Positions 1 through 9,748 of a DNA stretch of 64,000 nt are shown one piece after another. Under the pieces are notes generated by a model. The model did no database searches and was not told the origin of the DNA. It saw only the letters and a program-made list of their open reading frames with translations. Position numbers and translations under genes: made by a program. Position 1 is the stretch's first letter, and every line of letters starts with the position of its first letter. This DNA is from Variovorax paradoxus (GTDB lineage Bacteria > Pseudomonadota > Gammaproteobacteria > Burkholderiales > Burkholderiaceae_C): positions 511,001-575,000 of the forward strand of contig NZ_CP091716.1 in the NCBI RefSeq assembly GCF_022009635.1, in the 5' to 3' direction.

Positions 1-440
1 CGGGCATGCAGGAGCAGCCGTTCGCGGTCGGCGCTGTGCGCCACCTCATCGCGCAGGATCCGTACCAACGCGCGGCGCTGGTGCTCAGTCATCCAGGCGA
101 AGCCCAGTACCTCGCAGGCCTGCTGCTGGTGATCGAACAGGGTGCGGCCGCGGGCGTACAGTGCACGCAGCGACGCAAGGTCTGGCGCCTCGAGGTCCAA
201 CATCTGGCCCAGGTGACGCAGCAACAACGCTGGCACCGCGCGCACGCTGTTCAGTGGCCGGCCGCTCATGCGCACAAAGCCGATGTGCAGCGCCAGCCCC
301 AACTTGTGGTTGTCGCCCCGCCGCCGTGCGATCAGCTCAAGCTCGCCGCGACTGAAGCTGAAGAAGGCCTGGAGCTCGAACTCGGTAAGTTCACGCGGGA
401 GGTCGCGCAGGCCCAAGTACGATGTCTGCCAGCCTTGCAT
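1..440 (-). CDS. Tn3-family transposase, N-terminal part (runs off window)
   Basis: Read on the minus strand from ATG at 440, the frame stays open to the window edge (about 146 codons). The product begins MQGWQTSYLGLRDLPRELTE and continues with segments such as FSFSRGELELIARRRGDNHK and LALHIGFVRMSGRPLNS. This is the DUF4158-type N-terminal domain of Tn3-family (replicative, DDE) transposases. That domain binds the transposon ends; the catalytic domain would lie to the left of position 1. I could not find a convincing 38-bp Tn3 terminal inverted repeat between 441 and 690, so it is unclear whether the element is intact. Family assignment is confident; completeness is unknown. Confidence 0.85.
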   Translation of the reverse strand, partial: MQGWQTSYLGLRDLPRELTEFELQAFFSFSRGELELIARRRGDNHKLGLALHIGFVRMSGRPLNSVRAVPALLLRHLGQMLDLEAPDLASLRALYARGRTLFDHQQQACEVLGFAWMTEHQRRALVRILRDEVAHSADRERLLLHA

Positions 441-692
441 CGCCGCTGCTCCTCTTGGATCGGAAAGCAGCCAAAGATACGCCCCGCCGCAGTGAACAGC
501 AATCCTTTTGAAATCAACAACTTATAAAACCAGAGCCGCGCCGCTACTGGCGATCGGAACCGTCACTTTTTGCACTGAAATCAAGGGGACACCTTCTTGG
601 TCTGGTGCATGTTCGGGTCGTGTATTGCGGAAACTTCGTAGGTCACTTCGTATTGCAATGCCTGGAAGTTTCTGCATGCGCGTGACAGTCCG

Positions 693-1254
693 GTGATGCG
701 GGGCTTTCTTGCGCGCAATCCGTCGCTGGACGTCAGCGTGCTGATGCGGTCAGTGGCAAGACACCATCAAGGATGGAGTGGTCGCACTCCGCCTGGGCGA
801 GTTCGCGGACCCAGCGGCCACCACGCGCCTGATCGGCCAGACGAACCCAGTGGTCGTGGCCTTGCCGACTTATCGAAGTCGAATGGACTGCCTCGAATGC
901 CTGACGACTTGGCTGCCCGCGCGGCCATTGTCGAGGATGCCGCCACGAGAGCGGGAACATGGTCATTTCGGAGGGATGGCCACAACGTGTCGGCCCGCAT
1001 CAATAACCGGCAACCTTCACGGTAACTATGCGGCCGCAGCCGCTGCCGTGGCGGAAATGGCTGATGCGACCACAGCGCTGGGCTTGCCCTTACTCACCCG
1101 CGGCTTATTGATCCAACTGGGTTCCAATTGGATGATGGGTGAGGTTGAGGCCCGCAGCATAATTACGCCGGGCCGACGACCGATGTCCTCGGCTCGCGCG
1201 CAGGTCAAGTATCTGATTGCGGACTGCGTCGCGAGCGCGTTGTCAGCCAGGTAA
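693..1254 (+). pseudogene. LysR-family regulator, degraded C-terminal effector domain
   Basis: Typical LysR substrate-binding-domain segments appear in order but in different frames. FLARNPSLDVSVLM lies near 700-750. DGVVALRLGEFADPAATTRL then VVVALPTY follows at about 772-880 in another frame. PDDLAARAAIV and TWSFRRDGHNVSARI come at about 905-1010 back in the first frame. LTRGLLIQLGSNWMMGEVEA and a final ARAQVKYLIADCVAS segment reach 1254. At least two frameshifts and an in-frame stop separate these pieces. The N-terminal winged-helix DNA-binding domain is absent. This is a relic between a Tn3-type gene and an IS element. Confidence 0.6.
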
Positions 1255-1545
1255 CTTCGCCGCGAGCAGATCGATCTTCTCGATGTTCGGCGGGGTGCTA
1301 AGCAACGCGGCTGCATTGGCCATCAGCGCCGCGGCGATCTGGCCATGCAGATGGGCTTCCCGGCCTTCCTCGTCAGCGAAGGTATCGAACACACCAAACG
1401 TCGACGGGCCGAATTGCAGGGCGAACCAGGTGGTGGTGCCCGACTCGGCGTTGGCGAGCGGCAACGCGCCAGCCAGGAACGTGGCAACAGCGGCCTCCTG
1501 GCCGGGCTTGGCTTCGAGACGGACGAACAGGGCAAATTTGGACAT
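1243..1545 (-). CDS. ABM-domain protein, putative quinol monooxygenase
   Basis: This 100-residue protein begins MSKFALFVRLEAKPGQEAAV. It matches the ferredoxin-like ABM (antibiotic biosynthesis monooxygenase) fold: an N-terminal strand, the KPGQE turn, a central TTTWFALQFGP strand and the GVFDTFADEEGREAHLHGQI segment. Family members are small dimeric cytoplasmic cofactor-free oxygenases acting on quinols or related compounds; the substrate here is unknown. Its start codon lies only 4 bp from the end of an IS5-family element, so its native upstream promoter and most of its ribosome-binding region have been replaced by IS sequence. Its stop overlaps the end of the LysR relic on the other strand. 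The gene itself is intact. Confidence 0.75.
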   Translation of the reverse strand: MSKFALFVRLEAKPGQEAAVATFLAGALPLANAESGTTTWFALQFGPSTFGVFDTFADEEGREAHLHGQIAAALMANAAALLSTPPNIEKIDLLAAKLPG

Positions 1546-1549
1546 TGAG

Positions 1550-1568
1550 GGCGTTGGTGCATGGATAC
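1550..1568 (+). repeat. IS left terminal inverted repeat
   Basis: The sequence ggcgttggtgcatggatac is the exact reverse complement of 2643-2661. It lies 4 bp from the ATG of the ABM gene on the minus strand. Confidence 0.85.
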
Positions 1569-1623
1569 TGCGCAGGCGTTCTGTTAGGCTCGCGGCCCTG
1601 ATAAAAAGACCGCCTCCCGCCAC

Positions 1624-2607
1624 ATGCCCAACAAATTCAACGCCGATCACCGCCATCATATTCCGAAGATGCGGCACTTCGTGCGTAACTGGCCCGAATA
1701 TGAATCGGGACTTCGCAACCGTGGCAGCCTGACGTTCTGGGTTACCCCGCAGGCGATGCAACTCTGGCCAGCCCAAGCGCGCAGCACACCAGGCGGGCAG
1801 TCCATCTATTCGAATCAGGCCATCCAAACCAGCCTGATGCTGCGCCTGGTATTTGGCCAAGCCCTGCGACAAACCGAGGGTTTGATGAGGTCGATTTTCC
1901 AGCTTCTCGAGATTGATCTGAAGGCCCCCGACCACACTACCTTGAGTCGCCGAAGCATGACCCTCAAGGCTTTGCCACGCCAGTGCGCGCTGCCCGCCGG
2001 GCCGCTGCATTTGTTGATCGACAGCACCGGGCTGAAGCTGTTTGGCGCAGGCGAATGGCTGCAGAAAAAGCACGGACAAAAGTCGCGGCGTAGCTGGAGA
2101 AAGCTGCACTTGGCAGTGGACGCCAGCACGGGGCACATCGAGGCGTCGGTCTTGACTGGCCAGGATGTCGATGACCCATCTCAGGTTGGTCCACTGCTTG
2201 ATCAGATCGAGCACGAAGTCGCCTCTGTTACCGCCGACGGCGCCTATGACGGCGAGCCAACCTACGAGCGGATTGCCCAACGCGATACGCAAATCGACGT
2301 CATTATTCCACCGCGCGTTACCGCCCAGCCCAGCGCGCAATTCGAGGCAGCGCCGACCACACGCGACAACCACCTGTTGATGATTCAAAGCTTGGGACGG
2401 CTGGAGTGGCAAGAGGCCTATGGCTACGGCAAACGTGCGCTGGTGGAAACCACGATGGGTCGCTTCAAGGCCATCATCGGGCCAAAGTTGCGTGCCCGTG
2501 ATCCACGTGGCCAGCAGGCCGAGGCAAATGCTGCGGTGGCGGTGCTCAACCGCATGCTGAGCGCTGGACGCCCGAACTCCGTCCGCACTTCAGCAGCTGC
2601 CGTCTAA
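1624..2607 (+). CDS. IS5-family (IS903-like) DDE transposase
   Basis: This 327-residue protein starts MPNKFNADHRHHIPKMRHFV and contains RGSLTFWVT, the N-terminal pattern of IS903-type IS5 transposases. The catalytic triad is visible. The first Asp is in LLIDSTGLKLFGAGEW (near residue 137), the second in VTADGAYDGEPTYE (near 203), and the Glu in RALVETTMGRFKAIIG (near 276), the YREK-like motif. Length is normal and the frame is intact, so it should be active unless the ends are damaged. It catalyses cut-and-paste movement of the surrounding element. Confidence 0.92.
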   Translation: MPNKFNADHRHHIPKMRHFVRNWPEYESGLRNRGSLTFWVTPQAMQLWPAQARSTPGGQSIYSNQAIQTSLMLRLVFGQALRQTEGLMRSIFQLLEIDLKAPDHTTLSRRSMTLKALPRQCALPAGPLHLLIDSTGLKLFGAGEWLQKKHGQKSRRSWRKLHLAVDASTGHIEASVLTGQDVDDPSQVGPLLDQIEHEVASVTADGAYDGEPTYERIAQRDTQIDVIIPPRVTAQPSAQFEAAPTTRDNHLLMIQSLGRLEWQEAYGYGKRALVETTMGRFKAIIGPKLRARDPRGQQAEANAAVAVLNRMLSAGRPNSVRTSAAAV

Positions 2608-2642
2608 GCCCCTGCGGGGTTGGGGTAACCCCGGTCCCAGCG

Positions 2643-2661
2643 GTATCCATGCACCAACGCC
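2643..2661 (-). repeat. IS right terminal inverted repeat
   Basis: The sequence gtatccatgcaccaacgcc is the perfect inverse of the left end at 1550-1568. From here to 2822 (about 160 bp) no gene is visible before rsmE. Confidence 0.85.
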
Positions 2662-2822
2662 GGCCTGGACACCCTGCGCCGCGCAAAGGGCGGCAATCAC
2701 GAGAAAGGCGGGTCGCAGCGCGCGAGACAGGCTGGGCATGGAAGCAAAAGTCCTTCTTTTGTCTTAATGAAGTAACGATTGTTTCCCAAGCGCTCCGCGT
2801 CCGCCTCGCGGAAAACACCGCT

Positions 2823-3560
2823 TCAAACGGCCTGAAGTTCGGCGAGCGATACCAGTGCGGCGAGTGCCGCCGTCTCGGCACGCAGCACGCGCGAACCGAG
2901 GGTGATGGGGGCGAAGCCCCGGGCGATGGCTTCCTGCTCTTCGGTGCCGCTCAGGCCGCCTTCGGGCCCGCTGAGCACCAGGACACCCCGACCGTCGTCG
3001 GGCTGCACCGTAGCGATTCCGCGGGTGCCGTCGGCGAGGCTCAGCACGAGGCGTTCGGCGGTGTCGGCACCTTGCTGTTGCTGCGCGGCTATCCAGCCTG
3101 AAAAGGTCTGCACCGGATGGATCACCGGCACGCGGTTGCGGCCGCACTGCTCGCAGGCCGCGACGGCGATCGCTTCCCAGTGCGCACGCTTCTTTTCGGC
3201 GCGCTCGCCCGACAGGCGCAGCACGCCGTGGGCGGTGGCCAGCGGCTGGATGCTCGACACACCCAGCTCGGTGGCTTTCTCGACCAGCCAGTCCATGCGC
3301 TCGTTGGCCGGCATGCCGACCGCGAGGTGCACTGCGCGCGAGGCTTCCCGCTCCACCGGCTGGTGGGCGCCGACCGTCACTGCGACGTCGCTGCGGCCCA
3401 TGCGCTCGACGGTGGCGGCATATTCGCCGCCCGCGCCGTCGAACAGCGTGAGCGCGTCGCCGGGCTGCATCCGCAGCACCTGCACATGGCGCGCGGCGCC
3501 CGCCGGCAGCGCCAGGCTGGCGCCGGCGGTCAGCGGCACGGAACAGTGAAAACGGGGCAT
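2823..3560 (-). CDS. rsmE: 16S rRNA (uracil-1498-N3)-methyltransferase
   Basis: This 245-residue SPOUT-class enzyme methylates U1498 of 16S rRNA with S-adenosylmethionine. An N-terminal PUA-like domain (MPRFHCSVPL, HVQVLRMQPGDALTLFDG) is followed by the trefoil-knot domain. The knot hallmark VLVLSGPEGGLSGTEEQEA and the LGSRVLRAETAALAAL motif at the C terminus form the SAM pocket. ANERMDWLVEKATELGVSSI, in mid-protein, is also typical. Length is normal. It is a core gene marking the start of the conserved block after the transposon debris. Confidence 0.95.
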   Translation of the reverse strand: MPRFHCSVPLTAGASLALPAGAARHVQVLRMQPGDALTLFDGAGGEYAATVERMGRSDVAVTVGAHQPVEREASRAVHLAVGMPANERMDWLVEKATELGVSSIQPLATAHGVLRLSGERAEKKRAHWEAIAVAACEQCGRNRVPVIHPVQTFSGWIAAQQQQGADTAERLVLSLADGTRGIATVQPDDGRGVLVLSGPEGGLSGTEEQEAIARGFAPITLGSRVLRAETAALAALVSLAELQAV

Positions 3561-3629
3561 GCTATGAAATCAATAGCTGCGAGCGACCGTTGTACGGGCG
3601 TCACAGGGTGATGCTTTTTCAGTCTTCCT

Positions 3630-4727
3630 TCAGACACGGCCGTAGGCGAAGCCGGTGATGGCCGAGGTGCCCTCGATTTCGTCGATCACGCGCACCAGCG
3701 GCGTCAGTTCCATGTAGCGGCCGGCGGTGGCGCGGATGTACGCGATGAAGCGCGGCGTGTCCGCCAGATAACGGGGCTTGCCGTCGCGCAGCGTGATGCG
3801 CGCGAAGATGCCGGCCACCTTCAGGTGGCGCTGCAGCCCCATCCACTCGACGGCCCGGTAGAAGGCGCCGAAGTCTTCGTCGACCGGCAGGCCGGCCTTG
3901 CGCGCGGCGACCCAGTAACGAATGGTGATGTCGAGCACGAATTCCTCGTCCCAGCTGAGGAAGGCGTCGCGCATCAGGCTGGCGATGTCGTAGGTGATGG
4001 GGCCGTAGACCGCGTCCTGGAAGTCGAGCACGCCCAGCTTTGGGCCGCTGCCGATCATTAGGTTGCGCGGCATGAAGTCGCGGTGCACGTAGACGCTGGG
4101 CGACGCGAGATTGCTGTCGACGATCAGCTTGAAGCTGCGGTCCAGGCGCTCCTTGAGCTTGCCCTCGACGGCAATGCCGCGGTGGCGGCCGATGTACCAC
4201 TCGGGGAACAGGGCGAGTTCGCGCTCCAGCAGCGCCCGGTCATAGGGCGGCAGCACGCCGGGTTTGGAGGCCAGCTGCCAGCGGATCAGGGCGTCGATCG
4301 CCTCGTCGTAGAGCGGGCGGCTGGCGTCGGGGCGGGCGGGGTCGAGCACATCCAGCATGGTCTGGCGGCCCAGGTCATCGAGCAGCAGGAAGCCGTGGGG
4401 GCGGTCCCATTCGAGCACTGCCGGGGCCAGCACGCCGGCCTCGGCCATCAGCTTGGCCACCTGCACGAAGGGATCGCTGTTTTCCTTGTCCGGCGGGGCG
4501 TCCATCACGATGCGCGTGGGGGCGGCCGGGTCGGTGGTGTCGAGGCGGAAGTAGCGGCGGAAGCTCGCGTCCACCGAGGCGAGCCGGACGGTGTCCGGCA
4601 GCAGGCGGTGGGCGGGGGCGATGCCTTCCAGCCAGCCCCGGAACACTTCGGCCCGTTTCGGATCGGTCCAGGAAATGGGCTCGGCGGGACTTGGGGCCAA
4701 TGGGGCCGGGGGCAAGGGTGCTGTCAT
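3630..4727 (-). CDS. amgK: N-acetylmuramate/N-acetylglucosamine 1-kinase (AmgK-like)
   Basis: This 365-residue aminoglycoside-phosphotransferase-fold kinase has the catalytic loop VYVHRDFMPRNLMI and the metal-binding LGVLDFQDAVYGPITYDIAS. AmgK phosphorylates MurNAc and GlcNAc at C1 in the peptidoglycan-recycling route that bypasses de novo UDP-MurNAc synthesis. Its position divergent from lptD is the usual one in beta- and gammaproteobacteria. The usual partner murU (uridylyltransferase) is not next to it here; rsmE follows instead. The start ATG at 4727 gives a proline-rich N terminus; a later start is possible. The 236-bp gap to lptD should hold both divergent promoters. Confidence 0.85.
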   Translation of the reverse strand: MTAPLPPAPLAPSPAEPISWTDPKRAEVFRGWLEGIAPAHRLLPDTVRLASVDASFRRYFRLDTTDPAAPTRIVMDAPPDKENSDPFVQVAKLMAEAGVLAPAVLEWDRPHGFLLLDDLGRQTMLDVLDPARPDASRPLYDEAIDALIRWQLASKPGVLPPYDRALLERELALFPEWYIGRHRGIAVEGKLKERLDRSFKLIVDSNLASPSVYVHRDFMPRNLMIGSGPKLGVLDFQDAVYGPITYDIASLMRDAFLSWDEEFVLDITIRYWVAARKAGLPVDEDFGAFYRAVEWMGLQRHLKVAGIFARITLRDGKPRYLADTPRFIAYIRATAGRYMELTPLVRVIDEIEGTSAITGFAYGRV

Positions 4728-4963
4728 GGATAATCGATTCTACAAATCCGCCTGGCGCGGCAATCCCGCTTGGCCGGCTTCCGGCCGATGCGGGTTGCTG
4801 CCGGCCCCTGCAACCCGCCGGCCTGCCGCGCCGTCTCCCCGACGATTCTTCGTTCCGAACCGATGCCTACGACCCAACGCCCTCACGCTTGGCACCTTGT
4901 GCGCTCGCTGCCCTCCCCCGGAGAGTCGCGGGCTTTCCTCGGAACGGCCGGGCGGGAGGCGTG

Positions 4964-7558
4964 ATGCGCCGACGCAATACCCTGCCGCGTCCGCGGCGCA
5001 TCAGCCCGCCGCTGCCGCTGGCCGTGTTGTCCCTTGCGCTGCTGCAGGCGCAGGGCGCGTCCGCCCAGCAGGCGCCCAGCCTCGACGGGCCCCTCACGCT
5101 GAAGCGCACGCCGCTGCTGACGGAAACCATCCCGCCCACCGAACGCGGCCAACTGCCCAGCCTGGTCACCGGCGACCGCATTTCCGGCCGCCCCGATCTG
5201 GAAACCGTGGTCGAGGGCAACGCCACGCTGCGGCGCGGCGCCCTCGGCATCACCGCCGACCGCCTGGAGTACTACCAGCCCGACGACCTCGCCAAGGCCA
5301 CCGGCAACGTGCGGGTCAACCAGGGCGGCAACGTGTACGAAGGGCCGGAGCTGCAGCTCAAGCTCGAGACCTTCGAGGGCTTCTTCAACAACGTGCGCTA
5401 CCAGTTCCTCGCGAACGAGGCGCACGGCGAGGCGCAGCGCATCGACTTCGTCGACGCCAACGTGTCGGTGGCCCGCCAGGCCACCTACACCACCTGCCGC
5501 CGGGAAGACTTCCCCGGCTGGATGCCGGCCTGGCTGCTGACCGCGACCACGCTGACCACCGACACCGAGGAAAACGAGGGCGTGGCCAAAAATGCGCGCC
5601 TGAGCTTCATGGGCATCACCACGCCGCCCATTCCCAGCGTGAGCTTTCCGCTGTCCAGCGAGCGCAAGAGCGGCCTGCTGCCCCCGACCATCGGCATCGA
5701 CAACACCAACGGCATCGAGATCTCGCAGCCGTACTACTGGAACATCGCACCGAACCGCGACGCGACGATCACTCCGACGATCATGAGCAAGCGCGGCGTC
5801 GATTTCAGCAACGAATTCCGCTACCTCGAGAAGGATTACAAGGGCACTGTCCGCCTCGACTTCATGGGCAGCGACCGGCTGGTGGGCCAGCGCTACAACG
5901 AGTTGCGCAACACCCAGCTGCAGCAGCTGATGAGCGGGCAGATCCAGCCCCAGGACCTCACGCTCGGCAACGGTCCGGGTAGCACCCGTCGATGGGGTTT
6001 GTGGGCTACCCACCACCAGGATTTCGACGCCAAGGCGCTCGGGCTGGATTCGCTGGCCGCCAACATCAGCATCAACCGCGTGAGCGACAACGACTACTGG
6101 CGCGACTTCACGCGCACGCCGTCGCTCGCGCAGCGCCAGTTGCCGAACGACGCCTCGCTCAACTGGGCCAAGGGCGACTGGAGCGGCGGCATCCGCGCGC
6201 TGCAGTACCAGAACCTGCAGTACAACCTGTCGCCGATCACGCCGGCCTACGACCGGATGCCGCAGATCACCGCCAACTACAACAAGTACGACTGGCACGG
6301 CTTCGACGTTTCGCTCAACCTCGACTACACGCATTTCAGGGTCAACACGATCTTGAACGGCCAGCCGGGCTACGACCCCAACCAGCAATCGCAGCCCGAC
6401 GGCGACCGCGCCATGGCCGTGGCCTCGATCAGCCGGCCGTTCATCACGCCGAGCTCCTACGTCATCCCCAAGCTGATGCTGAATGCGGCCACGTACAACT
6501 ATTACCTGCCGCAGGCGGACATTCCCAAGCTCACCGTCAATGGCACGCAGTACGTGGGCGGCATTCCCTACAACCCGAATTCGCTTTATTTCTACCCGAC
6601 CTCCAGCACCCGGACGGTGCCGACCTTCAGCATCGACAGCGGCCTGACCTTCGAGCGCGACACCAGTTATTTCGGCCGCGCCTTCCGCCAGACGCTGGAG
6701 CCGCGCGCCTATTACGTCTACACGCCGTACCGCAACCAGAACATGCTGCCGAACTACGATTCGGCGGCCAACGACTTCAGCTTCGCGACCATCTACACCG
6801 AGAACGCGTTCTCGGGCGGCGACCGGGTCTCGGACACCAATGCGCTCACGCTCGGCGTGACCTCGCGCCTGATCGATCCGGCCACCGGCGTCGAAGCGGC
6901 GCGCGTCGGCATCGCGCAGCGCCTGCGCTTCAGCAACCAGAACGTGGTGCTGCCCGGCGGCACGCCCGTGACCGACCGCTCGAGCGACCTGCTGATCGGC
7001 GGCCAGATCAACTGGACGCCGAAGTGGAGCGTGGACACGCTCGTCCAGTACAACCCCGATACGCGCAAGTCCGAGCGCTCCGCCATCAGCGCCCGGTACA
7101 ACCCCGAGCCATATCACAACCTCAGTGCAGCCTTCCGCTACCAGGCGCCCAGCACGCCCACCGCCACGGACGGCAGCAAGTCGTTCGACGTGGGCTGGCA
7201 GTGGCCGGTCAACGACCTGTGGGGCGACAAGGGCAAGAACCTGGGCCCGGGCAAGGGCCAGGGCGGCGGACGCTGGTATGCGGTCGGCCGCATCAACTAC
7301 GACCTGGACGGCAAGAAGGTCACCGACGGCGTGCTCGGCTTCGAGTACGACGGCTGCTGCTGGATCGGGCGCGTGGTGCTCCAGCGCACCACCACCGGCC
7401 TGGTGACGGCGAACACCCGCATCATGTTCCAGCTCGAATTCGTCGGCTTCTCCAGCATCGGCTCGAGCCCGATGCAGGCCCTGCGGCAGAACATCCAGCG
7501 CTACGAACCCCTGCGCCAACCTGGCGAAGCGCCCAGCCGCTTCACCAATTACGACTGA
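4964..7558 (+). CDS. lptD: LPS-assembly protein LptD
   Basis: This 864-residue outer-membrane beta-barrel inserts lipopolysaccharide into the outer leaflet together with LptE. I chose ATG 4964 because it starts a signal peptide: a basic MRRRNTLPRPRR, then a hydrophobic stretch ending ASAQ. The periplasmic OstA/LptA-like jellyroll follows (GNATLRRGALGITADRLEYY), then the long barrel with repeated aromatic-girdle strands. Cysteines are few: one in TYTTCRREDFPGW and a CC pair in YDGCCWIGRVVL, consistent with the inter-domain disulphides LptD needs. It is followed 20 bp later by surA, whose product chaperones LptD folding. Confidence 0.95.
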   Translation: MRRRNTLPRPRRISPPLPLAVLSLALLQAQGASAQQAPSLDGPLTLKRTPLLTETIPPTERGQLPSLVTGDRISGRPDLETVVEGNATLRRGALGITADRLEYYQPDDLAKATGNVRVNQGGNVYEGPELQLKLETFEGFFNNVRYQFLANEAHGEAQRIDFVDANVSVARQATYTTCRREDFPGWMPAWLLTATTLTTDTEENEGVAKNARLSFMGITTPPIPSVSFPLSSERKSGLLPPTIGIDNTNGIEISQPYYWNIAPNRDATITPTIMSKRGVDFSNEFRYLEKDYKGTVRLDFMGSDRLVGQRYNELRNTQLQQLMSGQIQPQDLTLGNGPGSTRRWGLWATHHQDFDAKALGLDSLAANISINRVSDNDYWRDFTRTPSLAQRQLPNDASLNWAKGDWSGGIRALQYQNLQYNLSPITPAYDRMPQITANYNKYDWHGFDVSLNLDYTHFRVNTILNGQPGYDPNQQSQPDGDRAMAVASISRPFITPSSYVIPKLMLNAATYNYYLPQADIPKLTVNGTQYVGGIPYNPNSLYFYPTSSTRTVPTFSIDSGLTFERDTSYFGRAFRQTLEPRAYYVYTPYRNQNMLPNYDSAANDFSFATIYTENAFSGGDRVSDTNALTLGVTSRLIDPATGVEAARVGIAQRLRFSNQNVVLPGGTPVTDRSSDLLIGGQINWTPKWSVDTLVQYNPDTRKSERSAISARYNPEPYHNLSAAFRYQAPSTPTATDGSKSFDVGWQWPVNDLWGDKGKNLGPGKGQGGGRWYAVGRINYDLDGKKVTDGVLGFEYDGCCWIGRVVLQRTTTGLVTANTRIMFQLEFVGFSSIGSSPMQALRQNIQRYEPLRQPGEAPSRFTNYD

Positions 7559-7578
7559 GACGACTGACTGAGCACGCC

Positions 7579-8976
7579 ATGAAACACATCCGTTCCATCA
7601 TCACTCTGGGCTGCCTCGCAGCAATGGCCGCATCGGCAGGCGCGCAGGGCTTTCACTCCGGCATCACGGACATCATGCGCGCCGGCCCGCGCTTGGGCCC
7701 GCCAGTGGCTCGTCCTGCGGCGCCCACCACCGCGCCAGTGCAGCGCGCGGCCGAATTCATCGTCGCGCTGGTCAACTCCGAGCCGATCACCAACACCGAG
7801 GTGCTGACGCGGGTCGACCGTCTCATCAAGGAGAACCCCGACGCCGAACGCGTGCCGCGCAACGAACTCACGCGGCTCGTGCTCGACCGCCTGATCTCCG
7901 AGCGCGCCCAGCTGCAGCTGGCAAAGGAAAACGGCATCAAGGTCGACGAGGTGGCGATCGACCAGGCCGAGCAGACGGTGGCGCGCCAGAACGAAATCAG
8001 CCTGACCGAGCTGCGCCGCCGCGTGATCGCCGAAGGCCTCACGCAGGCAGAGTTCCGCCGCGACCTGCGCGACCAGCTGCTGCTTACGCGCCTGCGTGAC
8101 CGCGAGGTCGAGTCGAAGGTCAAGATCAGCGATGCCGAGGCCGACGAATACCTGATCGACCAGCGCAACGTCGCCGTCAAGAACGCGGCGCTGCAGAACC
8201 TGAATCTCGCGCAGGTGCTCGTCGCCGTGCCCGAGACCGCCACCGACGCCCAGGTGGCCGCGGCCCAAAAGAAGGCGCAGGACATCGCCCAGCGTGCACG
8301 TGCCGGCGAAGACTTCGCCAAGCTGGTGCGCGAGAACTCCGATGCACCCGATCGCGCCAATGGCGGCGCTATCGGCATGCGCAGCGCCGACCGCTACCCG
8401 TCGCTGTTCGTCGATGCTACGCAGTCGACGGCGGTGAACGGCATTGCCGGCCCGATCCGCTCGAGCGCCGGCTTCCATGTGCTCAAGGTGCTTGCCAAGG
8501 CCCAGATCGGCTCGGGCGATGCGACCGTGACCCAGACGCAGGTGCGCCATATCCTGCTGCTCAACGATCCGAAGCGCACCACGGCGCAGGCGGTCGCGCA
8601 GCTGGCCGAATTCAAGCGCCGGCTGCAGGCCGGCACGGCCGACTTTGCTGGGTTGGCCCGCGACAACTCGCAGGATGGCAGCGCCAAGGACGGCGGCGAG
8701 CTCGGCTGGTCGCGCCCGGGCCAGTTCGTGCCCGAGTTCGAGGAAGCCATGGATCGCCTCGCCCCGGGCGAGATCAGCGATCCCGTGGTGTCGCGCTTCG
8801 GCGTGCACCTGATCCAGGTGGAAGGCCGTCGCGACGCCAAGCTGACCCAGTCGGAGCAGCGCGAAGCCGCGCGTGCGGCGCTGCGCGAAAAGCGCGTCGA
8901 GGAAGCCTTCTCGACCTGGGTGCAGGAAGTGCGCGCCCGCGCGTACGTCGAATACCGCGAGCCGCCGCAGTCCTGA
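7579..8976 (+). CDS. surA: Periplasmic chaperone / peptidyl-prolyl isomerase SurA
   Basis: This 465-residue protein has a signal peptide ([20 protein letters not shown] then GAQ). The SurA N-terminal chaperone domain follows ([20 protein letters not shown] through [20 protein letters not shown]). Two parvulin domains come next, roughly residues 205-310 and 320-425; the second carries [27 protein letters not shown] and [12 protein letters not shown]. It escorts unfolded outer-membrane proteins to the BAM complex. It forms an operon with lptD upstream and rsmA 4 bp downstream. The start was fixed by the signal peptide; the frame extends far upstream over lptD without coding meaning. Confidence 0.95.
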   Translation: MKHIRSIITLGCLAAMAASAGAQGFHSGITDIMRAGPRLGPPVARPAAPTTAPVQRAAEFIVALVNSEPITNTEVLTRVDRLIKENPDAERVPRNELTRLVLDRLISERAQLQLAKENGIKVDEVAIDQAEQTVARQNEISLTELRRRVIAEGLTQAEFRRDLRDQLLLTRLRDREVESKVKISDAEADEYLIDQRNVAVKNAALQNLNLAQVLVAVPETATDAQVAAAQKKAQDIAQRARAGEDFAKLVRENSDAPDRANGGAIGMRSADRYPSLFVDATQSTAVNGIAGPIRSSAGFHVLKVLAKAQIGSGDATVTQTQVRHILLLNDPKRTTAQAVAQLAEFKRRLQAGTADFAGLARDNSQDGSAKDGGELGWSRPGQFVPEFEEAMDRLAPGEISDPVVSRFGVHLIQVEGRRDAKLTQSEQREAARAALREKRVEEAFSTWVQEVRARAYVEYREPPQS

Positions 8977-8980
8977 TCTG

Positions 8981-9748
8981 ATGGCACACATCGCCAGGAA
9001 GCGATTCGGGCAGCATTTCCTGTCCGACGGGGGAATCATCGATGCGATCGTGCGCGAGATCGCGCCGCAGCCCGGCGATGCCATGGTCGAGATCGGGCCG
9101 GGGCTTGCGGCGCTGACGCAGCCGCTGGTCGAGCGGCTGGGCCGCCTGACGGTGATCGAGCTTGACCGTGACCTCGCCAAGCGCCTGCGCGAGCACGCCC
9201 AGCTCGAGGTGATCGAGTCCGACGTGCTGAAGGTCGATTTCGCGGCACTGGCCGAGCGCTTCCCGGCCAAGCCCCTGCGCGTGGTCGGCAACCTGCCCTA
9301 CAACATTTCCACGCCCATCCTCTTCCACCTGCTGGGCTATGCCCACTTGGTGGCCGACCAGCACTTCATGCTGCAGAAGGAAGTGATCGACCGCATGGTG
9401 GCGAAGCCCGCTACCTCGGACTACAGCCGCTTGAGCGTGATGCTGCAGTGGCGCTACAGGATGGAGAACGTGCTGTTCGTGCCGCCCGAGAGCTTCGATC
9501 CGCCGCCGCGCGTGGACAGCGCAGTGGTGCGGATGGTGCCGCTGGCGGTGCCGCCGGTGGTCGATGCCGCGCGGCTGGGCGAGATCGTGCAGGTGGCCTT
9601 CAGCCAGCGCCGCAAGCTGTTGCGTCACACGCTTGGCAAATGGCTACAGGAACACGGCTTCGCGGGCGAATTCGATGTCCAGAGGCGGGCAGAGGAAGTG
9701 CCCGTCGACGAATACGTCGCCCTGACCCAGGCCGTTGTCGCCCCATGA
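8981..9748 (+). CDS. rsmA: 16S rRNA (A1518/A1519-N6,N6)-dimethyltransferase
   Basis: This 255-residue Rossmann-fold methyltransferase (KsgA) dimethylates two adjacent adenines in helix 45 of 16S rRNA late in 30S assembly. It begins [20 protein letters not shown], the family N-terminal signature. Motif I is [16 protein letters not shown] and the catalytic motif is [10 protein letters not shown]. It starts 4 bp after surA, so the two are probably translationally coupled. A terminator overlaps its stop codon. The pdxA gene that follows surA in many proteobacteria is absent. Confidence 0.95.
   Translation: MAHIARKRFGQHFLSDGGIIDAIVREIAPQPGDAMVEIGPGLAALTQPLVERLGRLTVIELDRDLAKRLREHAQLEVIESDVLKVDFAALAERFPAKPLRVVGNLPYNISTPILFHLLGYAHLVADQHFMLQKEVIDRMVAKPATSDYSRLSVMLQWRYRMENVLFVPPESFDPPPRVDSAVVRMVPLAVPPVVDAARLGEIVQVAFSQRRKLLRHTLGKWLQEHGFAGEFDVQRRAEEVPVDEYVALTQAVVAP

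Larger units (their letters stand above)
1550..2661 (+). mobile_element. IS5-family insertion sequence
   Basis: The element is about 1.1 kb, bounded by a perfect 19-bp inverted repeat (1550-1568 and 2643-2661) and carrying one DDE transposase gene. The flanking bases (tgag on the left, ggcc on the right) are not a duplication, and 9-bp flanks also differ. Either this was an old insertion followed by rearrangement, or recombination occurred between copies. The element sits directly upstream of the ABM gene. Confidence 0.85.

Noticed and set aside
4883..7519. Very long open frame on the minus strand opposite lptD
   Set aside because: It mirrors lptD codon periodicity in a GC-rich gene, has no domain, and is His/Arg/Val-rich as such antisense frames are.
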